A stretch of DNA of 64,000 nt from Rotaria sordida (lineage: Eukaryota; Rotifera; Eurotatoria; Philodinida; Philodinidae), in assembly GCA_905250125.1 (NCBI GenBank), contig CAJNOL010000246.1:113495-177494 (forward strand), read 5' to 3'. Under the pieces are notes generated by a model. The model had not been told where the DNA came from. It was given only the letters and a program-made list of their open reading frames with translations, and ran no database searches. Below are positions 50,963 through 64,000 of this stretch, piece by piece. Position 1 is the first letter of the stretch; each line of letters starts with the position of its first letter. Made by a program: the position numbers and the translations under genes.

Positions 50963-52822
50963 CTATCTCATTGACATATTTCGATTATACTTTTCATATA
51001 AATTGTTCGAAAAATATTTTTGTTTCCCTGTTAATGGTAAACGATGATGTTGAATATGCGTTGTTGCTATTGTTGATGATTGTGATGAATTTGATGGTGA
51101 AGTAGGATATTGTTCATGTTCATCAATACCATCATTTTCATTCACTAAATCAGTCATTAATGGTGATTGTAATTCATATTCTTCATTTAAAAAAACTCGT
51201 TCATTTTTTAATGATGAATTTTGTTTTATTGATTTATCATTATTTGTATCAGTTAAATTCATAAATATCGGTACAGTTACATCATGATTTTCAATATCTG
51301 TTCTTTGCTCTGTTAAACTTGTCATTGGAATTGTATTCGTTGTTATCTTTTGTGTTGGAGCCAGTTGTCCTAAAGAATAGTTAAGTACAGCAAATATCAA
51401 TGGTATAAGTACCGAAAAATAGACAAGGTAAAAACGCATTGCTATCGGATAAATACATGCTAATAAACAACACGATAAAACAAGTAAAAATCTAAGAAAT
51501 GATGATGAACACCAATGTCCACATGATTGTAATACTAAATTTGATGATGATATTGTTGTTTCACTTGTTGGTGTTGGTGATTCAGTCATTGATACTAAAT
51601 TTAAACCACTTTGAATATTATTATTACTAATTACACCAAGTGATGAAAGCATTGATACTGAATTAGGTATAGATAAACGTTGGTTTTGTTGATGATGTCG
51701 AGATGATCTTTTTCGACATGGTGAACATTTTGACATTTTTAAACGTAAATAAAAATAAAAAAGACAATCATAAAATAATTTTAATAAAGCAATTATAGAC
51801 ATAAATAATGTCGTTAATAAAGGTATTAAATTAAATAAAACACTTTGTATAAGACGATTACGATCAAACCATTCTTCAAGATAACTTATTTGTGTTGTAC
51901 CTGGACAATAAACAGGTTTTGGAGTTTTTTCATTAGAATCAATTGTATAAAGTAATGGTATAGTTGCTGTAAATGATAATGACCATATACAAAGTACAAG
52001 ACAAAAACAAAGACGACGAAAAAATCGACGTAAACAAAGACCACAAGATTGTAAACATGTACGTGTCGAATGATGTTGATCGGACGATGACGGTGATCGT
52101 AATAAACATAAGACAAAATTTGCATGCATGGCTGTTATTGTATACGCTAGAATAAATTAAATCATTGATAAAAAATTTCTTTTTTTTGTATTCTCAAAAG
52201 AATAAAAATTTTCTTACTGTCAATATTCATTTTTTTCATTATTCATCTCAAAATCAATAATAAGACTTTATTATATTAGGTCATATTAAAATTAGTGATT
52301 TATAAATCATAATAAGATTAAAAAGAAAACAAAAGAACAGATTTATTATAATGAAATTAGCATCATATTATAGTATTTAGAAAAATAAAAAACGATAAGT
52401 TTTAATATGATCATTATAATAGATTTTTATTCTCTCATTATATTTTATTCATCAAATCAATAAGAAAACTTTATGTGTTCAAGTTTCTTCTTTTTTTATG
52501 TCTATAAAACAAAAAAAAAGAAAAAAGAAAAAAGGAAAACCATACCTAGTACAACAGTACACGATGTTTGCAAATAATAAATTGCTCTACAATTGCTTTC
52601 TGAAAGTACTTTTGAACGAAGTGTTTGTGCTAGATAATAAATGTATAAACAATTAAGTAATGAACTTGATAAAGCAGCACTTGAAAAATAAAAATTCACT
52701 ATATTACGATATGAAGCAAATGCCATTAATAAAGGTATGACCATATTTAAGGCGACTAAAATCGATGTGGCCATCAATTCGATGATTAGCCATGTAGATA
52801 TACGATAGAACAAATATGGCAT
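50963..52822 (-). CDS. Divergent seven-transmembrane receptor (2 exons)
   Basis: Predicted membrane receptor of about 486 residues. Exon 1 is 52822-52546 and exon 2 is 52146-50963, joined in phase as ...TSCTVVL-AYTITAMHANFVL. Hydrophobic segments: TM1 LIIELMATSILVALNMVIPL, TM2 FYFSSAALSSSLLNCLYIYY, TM3 across the splice junction, TM4 FCLVLCIWSLSFTATIPLLY, TM5 SVLFNLIPLLTTLFMSIIAL, TM6 FLRFLLVLSCCLLACIYPIA and TM7 LVYFSVLIPLIFAVLNYSL. A long Ser-rich loop separates TM5 and TM6, and the C-tail is polar. The layout is GPCR-like, but DRY and NPxxY are absent, so family and ligand are unknown. Cysteines sit at the start of TM3 and in the loop after TM4 (VYCPG), compatible with the usual disulfide. 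A 3' splice-site-like AG at 52892-52891 lies upstream of the ATG. Confidence 0.78.
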
Positions 52823-53274
52823 TGACAATAATGATGTTTCACCATCGACTCTTTTGTCTATTCATTAGACCTTTGTCAGATCGAGCTTAATCTGAAACAC
52901 ATTAAAAACTAATCTGCTTCTTTTTTTTTTTTCTTTCTTCTTCTTTTTTTTTTTTCTTTTCTTAGGCTATTTCTCTTAAAATTCTTTTGACAATGGCAAC
53001 AACAAACAACTACATATCGATTGATCGACTCGAGTACAACGATGTCCTTGACACATTACGCACACACCACGGGGAGAAAGAAATGAAGAGAAGCGAGAGA
53101 AGGACTAATTCGATCCCATTCCCGATTTGATGAATCGTGTTCTCGTTGTCATAAAGAATAAGAAAAGAAAACTGCCTTTGGTCTAGTTTGTTTTGGTAGT
53201 ATAAGACTCGAGGCGCATCCAAAGAAATGAATCGTCATGTAATTATGTTCTCCTCTGTCTCTTTCTTCAAACAC

Positions 53275-53308
<34 letters not shown>

Positions 53309-56300
53309 AAGGAAAAGAAAAACTCGACTGACAACGACAACAATAACAAGACAAACTAAATTCATCGGAAGCTTTATTTCGTCCGAAGTCAATCATGCAA
53401 AAATCTATAAGTCATTTCTTGAAATAAACTAAACATATCAATGATATCATCTTCAAAAATTTCGACTATATGTCTATATATATTTGTTTAAAAGTAGTCA
53501 CAAAGTTCTAGTGAATAAAAAAAAATACAATTTACCACCTTTTTGTGTTGATAAATTTTTTTTTTAAAATATTAACGACCGAATAATAAGCAGTAAAAGA
53601 AACTCGTCAACAACAGACAATTAGCTCCTAAAGAAAACGGCAAACGTTTGTCGGACGGCGGTAACGATTGAGCTTTTAACATAGAAAAAAACGGCAATAT
53701 AGCGTATAACTACGAACAGAATAATTGTAGAAAAAAAAAAAAAAAAAGAAAAAAAATAGTCGGAGACGATGAAGAAAAAGATGATTTATGATATCGTGAA
53801 TCGAAATAAAGAAGTGCGAAGAACTGAAAATAGCAACCATGACAAGAGAAAGAGAGAAGAGAAAAAACTTAAAGAGAAGAGAGTTCAGTCGATTATTTCG
53901 ATATGCTCGTATAATAGAACAAGATAAGACAAATGAAATAGAAGAAACAAGACGACACTTTTTTGACAAAGACACATAGAATCGATTGGGTGAGAACGAT
54001 TCAAGCGAAATGTAGCCTAGTGCTCACTTATTTCCGGTTATAGTCGTATTTCAGAATAATTTACGAAGACTCTTTATGCTCGTCTTCACATTCAGAAATT
54101 CAAGGTTGATGTTACAACTCTCAATAAGTATGACTACGACAATATAACATAGAAAAAAAAGAAAGAAAGAAAAAGATAATATATAGGCCATCTTATATAC
54201 TCAAATTAGCTAAATAAGAAACAAATGACAAAGATCTTTTCTATAGTTTCATCTATTATTTATATCAAACACGCTTTGTTGCACACGAAAATAGAGAAAT
54301 GATGAACAAAGAATCAATGATCCATCCTTTGTCTTTGAACGACATTATATTTTATATGTTTGTCATAGCAAGAGTACTTATTCTTATTGTCATCATTTTT
54401 TATTTATTAATATTTTTTTCTATCGAGTTTTTTCTTCGACTCGCGTACGATGCAAACAATCAAACAAAACTTATTTAAACATTGTTACTATTCGATACAA
54501 TTGATATAATAAGTGACAACACAAACATACTCAGATTCCATTCATTGATAACACAAATATAGAAAAGATATAAGATAATTATGTGCATCTTCTTCTTCTT
54601 CTTCGTCGTCATCTTCTTAACAAGATCAAAGCAAAAAAAAAAAATGAATAGAACTACTAACTATTGTATGATTAGGAGGCACATACGTGTCATCATTATT
54701 ATTAACATCCAATCACAATCTTATGTCCTTGATAAATATGTAAGAGCTAAACCACCTGGCATGATCCAAAATATTTGATCGTGATTGATTTCTTTCCTTT
54801 GATATTATTAAATAAATAACTCAATGTATATATAGCTGTTCGGGATATTGAATGAGATAATCTTTGTTCTTAACAACTGAAGATCAACATTGACGAACAA
54901 TACCATGTATTAAGTAGAATTGATGTAGTTTTAAATTGAAATAGAACATTATGAATAGAAAAATTCTTTGATATATTTATTTATTAATATATTTTATTTA
55001 ATTATTTATTGCTCATTTGAAAAACTGATTTAATACACTTTTTAACATGCTCATACAAAGAATTATTGTATTTGTCAATATCATAAATGTAAATAAAATA
55101 TTTTTAATTATATCAATGAAAAATGAATATCATTTTTTTTAGAATTAATGAGAATGCATCTGCTATGAATGAAAACTTGTCTTTTGTTATAAGCTAAATT
55201 ATCGATGATGACCTAGATCTATATTTAGCAACCTAATTTGAGATGACATTAAGTATTAAAAAGTATTCTTAATTTTTGTAGTAAATGAAAAACATTATGA
55301 TTAATAATAAATTTGTCTATTTTAATCAACTAATTATTTAAATGAGAAAGAAAAAAGAATTGTAAATATAGAATTAATCTCATGTTAAATACAAGAAATT
55401 GGTATTTTAAAAATAAAATTTTTTCAAAGCAAACTATACATTAAAATAAAATTAATTAATACTGTAAAAATAATAACATAAAATGTCAACTTCAGTGATT
55501 TACTGTTTTCAATAAAATTTTTTTTTTGTGTTCCATAGGAAAGTTAAAGACTCTACGAGTTCTATGCTGATTTATCCAATAACTCTTATGTGATAATAGT
55601 TAATCATCTTAATCTATTCCGGAAACTTACATTAACTACAAGTTTCAATGTTAATCAATTATCTACTGATTATAATTTACATCGAAGAATAACACTAATT
55701 CTATGAAAAGGTTAATTCTTTGCCGTTAACAATTGTAAATCCATGGAATACATTCTTTTCTTATCATTCCGTTGTTTGCTTTTGAATTAAGTATTTCCTA
55801 TTAAGATATGAATATCGATATTTTGTACTCTCATAATGATCTATCGATCAATAAAATAAATCAATCCATGCATCAATAATCAATCTTACCCTCTTAAACA
55901 ACTTGAATCTATTTATTAAGACAAATAATACACAAACTGATGTTTGCTACAAGGGCTCTCGTTGCCATTCGTAACCCAGTAACTCAATAAATTACTGTCT
56001 ACTCGACGTTCTAACAAAGTTAAATTACAACAACTATTATTAATACCATTATTTTTATCGTTATTAGCACGTTCTATCTTTCATATCTCTGTCTATATAA
56101 AATTAATGTGAAAACCGCTATATAAATGTACTTGTCCGTCCTTGATTGTTCTTTCATACATGAAAAATACTAGTCGAGAAAAAAAGACATTGTTCTCTTC
56201 TCATTGGATATATTTGATTCTAAATACAAATAATCTTTCTGAATTAAAAGATTTAATCAATTAGTAAAATTAATTATTGTACCAACATTAATATAGAATA

Positions 56301-56693
56301 ATTTCTTTATTATTTAGTTGTACCAAAAATAAAAAAACAAACGTATATAATTGAACTTTTTATTATAGTTGATTTTTTGAATTTTTTTGTTTTATTCTTC
56401 AAAAATATCGATATTACGATGTTATCTTTATTCATTAGAAAGGTATACTTTTGTATTCAAATAAACAGCGCAGTATTTAATAAAAAAAAGAAAAGAAAAA
56501 GATAGCGAGTCTTTGGGTTTGCACAAAATAAGAAAGAAAACAAAATGTTAGATTGAAAAGAAAAAGTTTCAAAACTGGTTTGGCTATATATATATATATA
56601 TATATGTATATATAAAATCTCTTGTTTTATTCACAGAGAGAAAGATCGTTCTTTATGTTCAAATATTTGCATAATGATTATATATATATCAAA
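52823..56693. other. 3.9-kb spacer without a supported gene
   Basis: Contains the upstream region of the minus-strand 7TM gene, an A27-type run at 53281-53307, GA-rich stretches near 53845-53880 and a (TA)n run at 56585-56606. Open frames are short and of low complexity. The 3' UTR of WDR26 occupies the right end. Confidence 0.5.
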
Positions 56694-59600
56694 TCAATCA
56701 CTGTTAATCGATGATTCTACATCTTAAATAAAACAAAAATTAAATTTAACAAAAAAAAACAAACAAACAAAATTGAACCTGTCTGTAATTGATGTTCTGT
56801 AGTTGACCAAATTCGAACAGTTGCATCATCAGATGCTGAAGCAAATAGTAATGGTAATATTGGATGCCATGAAACACAATTAACAGTACGTGTATGACCG
56901 GAAAAGATCATTATTGGACGTTCTTGTCTTCGATGCCATAAATAAACTTTTGAATCTATTTAAAAAAAAAAAAAAGTCTCAACAAATTTTATTAACATTA
57001 TTAACTAACCTTCACTACCGCTTGCTATAAATTCTTCATTAGGTCCACCAAATGTTGCATGGTTAACATAATGTCCTTGTGTTACACCTTGATATTTACG
57101 AAGTAATTGTCTATCATTTAAATCCCAAAGATGAACACCCTTTGAAAAAAAATAATCAAATTAAAAAAAAAAAAAGAATTTTGTCTTATTCTTTATTTAT
57201 ACTTGTGTAGCAATATTAAGAAGAGCTAAACGACCATCTTTACTTATTGTAAATGACATAATTGGATGATCTTCATGAATTCTAAATAAATAATATACAA
57301 ACGAAATTATTTATTTAAAAAATAAAATTTCTTTTTTTTTTGTGTATTTATACATTTGTTGATCAGTTAAACTATCAAATTTATATGAACTAATACGTTT
57401 TTGAGCATCAGCTGCTAATATAATTCCTTCATTAGTTACATTTAAACATTGTAAACGAACACCTTCCCAACTATCAATTACATTACCCTCAATATCCTAA
57501 ATAACAAAAAAACAACAGCAAGATTATTAATTAATGAAATATTTTTCTACATACACAGTAATAAAATTGTCCACGTGATCCTCCACATACAAATCTTGTT
57601 CCACATGGTAACCAAGCAGCACAAGTTAAACTATCATCTGGTGTATGATGTATACGTGATCGTTGTTCTTCTTTCTAAATTTTAATAAGAAGAACATTTC
57701 AAGGAGAGATGAAACAGCAGGAACTGCAATCTTCAAATCTGCTGTTTCTAGAGTCCGTTAGATCCGAACCCAGTTTATTGAACGTTTTTGAAATTCGATC
57801 GAACCGTACTTTGAATAAAATTTTCTAATCGAAATAGGATAGCCACCACAAAGATACGAAATATTTTTTTCCGGTTTTTTTTTGTATTCGGTGACGAGTC
57901 GTCTACGAAATGTGTTGGATAGAACCCATCGGGTTGATTCCAAACTCGATGGACTCTAACTGTTTTCCTCTTGAAATATATCTTACTTGAATATCCCATA
58001 TCCATATTTCATTACATTCATCTGTACCACAAGCAATTATATATCGACTAAATGGACACCAAGCTATATAACCAATACCAAATGAATGTCCATCAAATTG
58101 TTTTCGTAATTTTAATCTATATGTTTCCTTTAAAAAAAAATGAAACGAAATATTTAGATTGAATATATAGGGCCTTTTTTTTCTCTTTTACCATATCAAC
58201 ATCATATATATACAAATTACCATCTTTTGAACCAGTTGCAAGTTTAGTACCATCAGGAGAAAATTTACAAAACCATACTTCATCTGTATGATCTGTTAAT
58301 GTTTGAATTGTAATACAAGGTAATGTTTGTCTAAAAAGAAAATCAATTTTATATTTCCTATAGAACAATTATTGAATATTTGGAAGTATTTTTCTTTCTC
58401 TTTACTATCTATAATGAATTAATCCTAGAGCCCATCGAACCTGTCCAAAATATAAATTCGGATGGAACAAAAGTTTTTAATTTGAACATAGAAATTATTT
58501 AGTGTAAAACTTAGTTTTAGAATTAAATCAGTGTTATTTTTATTACAAGAATTGTTAATTCTTTTGTCGTATATCATTATTTAAATATTATTATTTATTT
58601 TTAATAATACTTACTTAGTACATGCATGATCTTGAAGTAATGATATATCTTCTATAGATAATTTTCCTGGTTTAACATGATATGTACATCGTTCTTGTTG
58701 TAATTCAATTGCTTGTGATAATAAGGATTCGAGTCGTTTTGGCGGTAACATTATATCAGGTGGAAAATATTCTAATAAAAGAAAAATTCAATTTATTAAC
58801 GTTTGGTGTAAATTTTCTTAATTAATTTTTCTTTTTAATATAGTGTTGCAATTTTATATGGTAGAGATTTTATCTTTTCTTTTTTATATTAGAAATAGTA
58901 AAATATCTATTGTTAAAATATACAAAAAAATAATTTAAAGGAAAATATTTCTAATAGGTAACAAGAACTTTAAAACAGTCACGTTTTTTATTTTACCTTT
59001 TTCTTTTTCACTTTCGATATTTTCTAACATCATATATTAGTTTTCTGTGAAAGGGATTGTTCTCGATTCTCGCTTCTGTCAAAAAAAAATTTTTTGTTCA
59101 AATTTCTGCATTCCTCATGTAGACGTGGAAATCAATGAGTAAATGAATTGAGTGTGTTACTTCTTTTTACATTCGACAGTGGATGAAATTTTTGAATAAC
59201 GTTTCTGTTTCAAGAAAAAAATAATAACGCTGAACAACAACCCGATAAAAAACTTAATCATTCCTATTTCATTATTATACACAGACTTCTAGTAACATTA
59301 CAATTGTCATAAAACTCAAAATTAGTAAATAAAAAAAAATATTGATGTTCGAATTCTTTTACACATTTTTACTTTTGCTAAAAAAGGACTCTGGGAGTTT
59401 GCGCATTTTTTTAGGCATTCGTAAGCAAAAAATTTGGAAAAAAACGAAAATTTTTCAAGATTGAAAGATTACACCTGTTTGCAATTTTTAACAAAAAACC
59501 GATTAAGACTTTAGAATATATCGAAAACAAAAACATATGCAAAACTTTGTCTCAACTATTAAATAATTTTTCTTTTTTTAAATAAAATTACTTTGTAATT

Positions 59601-60532
59601 TTTCCATTAATTTATCTCTTGATGTAAAACCTTTTCCACTCCAATTTGCTGCTTTACACATATCTTTAATAGAATTAAACATAAGAAATCTAAATAGATA
59701 AAAAAGAAAATATCATGTTTTTTTTATTATTATTTTGTCTTATGTCAAAATATCATACACAGTTAATTGATGTGTTCGTTCAATACGAATATTTAATGTT
59801 CGAATTTCATTTCTTAAACAATAAAGTGCTTCCATAGGTTGATTATCTTCAATTAATTCAAAATATTTTTGTTCAAGAATTAAATATTTCATTTGCTAAA
59901 TGGAAAAGAAATACACACACACACACATAAAAATTTATTTCAATTATAACAAAAAAACAATTTTACTTGTATGCCATCATGTTCTTCAATATATTGGTTT
60001 AATTTATCAAGTGCTATAAGTGCCTAGCAAAAAAAAAAAATTTTTTTCAAATTAAAAAAGAATTTATTTGAATTAAAAGTAATTTTTACTTCTGTCCATT
60101 TGCCTGACATAATTAATTCACGAAAATTTGATGCTTGTTCATTTTCAAGTATACAACCACTTTCAGATATAAGGCTATCAACTGTTTTACTAAAATATTG
60201 AAATAATAAAAGTGATATTTGAAAAAATAAAAATTGATTTTTTTTTTCTACCTTAAACCAACACTTTGTAAATGTTGTCCAATAAGTCTTAAGATTTCTT
60301 TTTGACTATTAGTAATTATTTGTATATTTAATTCATCATGATTTGTTTGTGTTGATATTGATATTAAAGAATCATTATTATTATTGTTATTATTACATAT
60401 ATTACCATTATAATGTTGTTTAAGTCGTTCAACATTATTATTTGTATCAGATGTTGTAATATTTGTATTATTTTCATCAAGGGATGGAATTAAAGGTTGT
60501 TGTTGGGAAATTTCAGAATCAGAAGAATGCAT
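56694..60532 (-). CDS. WDR26: WDR26, CTLH/GID E3 ligase subunit (14 exons)
   Basis: Orthologue of WDR26 (yeast Gid7), substrate-recruiting and scaffolding subunit of the CTLH/GID ubiquitin ligase. Exons: 60532-60252, 60189-60090, 60023-59967, 59895-59759, 59689-59592, 58771-58615, 58330-58192, 58127-57987, 57674-57555, 57496-57354, 57281-57203, 57139-57010, 56955-56779, 56722-56694; about 595 residues against 661 in human. Order: polar Asn-rich N-terminus, LisH/CTLH ([35 protein letters not shown]), the [17 protein letters not shown] hinge, then WD repeats ([112 protein letters not shown]). The last exon is 29 nt and encodes an acidic Ser-rich tail as in the vertebrate protein. Exon 4 must use the second of two overlapping GT donors to keep frame. 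Identification is secure. Confidence 0.97.
57749..57958. mobile_element. About 210-bp MITE-like insertion in WDR26 intron 8
   Basis: The segment begins TAGAGTCC and ends GGACTCTA; with TA as target duplication the inverted terminus is GAGTCC plus weaker extended similarity (GATCCGAACCC versus inverted GGGTTCTATCC). Removing it leaves about 100 bp of a 312-bp intron, close to the usual size. It has no coding capacity. The short terminus makes the exact ends uncertain. Confidence 0.55.

Positions 60533-64000
<3,468 letters not shown>

Overview
This window is AT-rich animal nuclear DNA. Coding regions are split by GT-AG introns, most about 45-80 nt with T-rich 3' ends, plus a minority of 0.3-4.4 kb. 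It encodes clear metazoan orthologues (UFD1, CCDC40, a PRRC2 protein, WDR26), two seven-transmembrane receptors, a C2H2 zinc-finger protein and a bHLH factor. Intron style, homopolymer-rich spacers, glutamine/asparagine runs and many small non-autonomous transposons would fit a bdelloid rotifer. That placement is inference from general appearance, not from a diagnostic marker. A 10-N assembly gap lies at 42810-42819.

Layout. 11-1683 (+): proline-rich protein of unknown function, convergent with UFD1 (2921-1826, -). 2922-4945: spacer with a foldback repeat. 4946-11747 (+): ten-finger C2H2 protein whose longest intron carries a TA-flanked MITE. 11748-16020: spacer. 16021-21901 (+): rhodopsin-type receptor in two exons, with a 4.4-kb intron holding a 186-bp hAT-like MITE and an antisense coding-like fragment. 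28458-22056 (-): CCDC40 in 16 exons. It is head-to-head with a PRRC2 gene (29010-34762, +), and a near-perfect RFX X-box lies 95 bp upstream of the CCDC40 start. 37247-36975 (-): small bHLH protein. 39709 to the gap (+): low-complexity protein, incomplete. 42901-50406: long spacer without a convincing gene. 50407-50880 (+): small hypothetical protein, convergent with a second 7TM gene (52822-50963, -). 52823-56693: spacer. 60532-56694 (-): WDR26 in 14 exons. 63494-64000 (+): start of a GH13 alpha-glucosidase, cut by the window end.

The genes do not form a pathway. UFD1 (p97 adaptor) and WDR26 (CTLH/GID ubiquitin ligase) both act in ubiquitin-dependent turnover. CCDC40 belongs to motile cilia, and its X-box is the best-supported regulatory element here. 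I found no convincing new multi-gene system. The most informative non-standard signals are the X-box, several families of palindromic MITEs inserted in introns, isolated 3' splice sites just upstream of first ATGs (possible spliced-leader acceptors), and an (AAT)n/(ATT)n inverted array spanning the assembly gap.

All exon boundaries were read by eye from GT/AG sites, reading phase and protein similarity recalled from family knowledge. No alignment or expression data were available.
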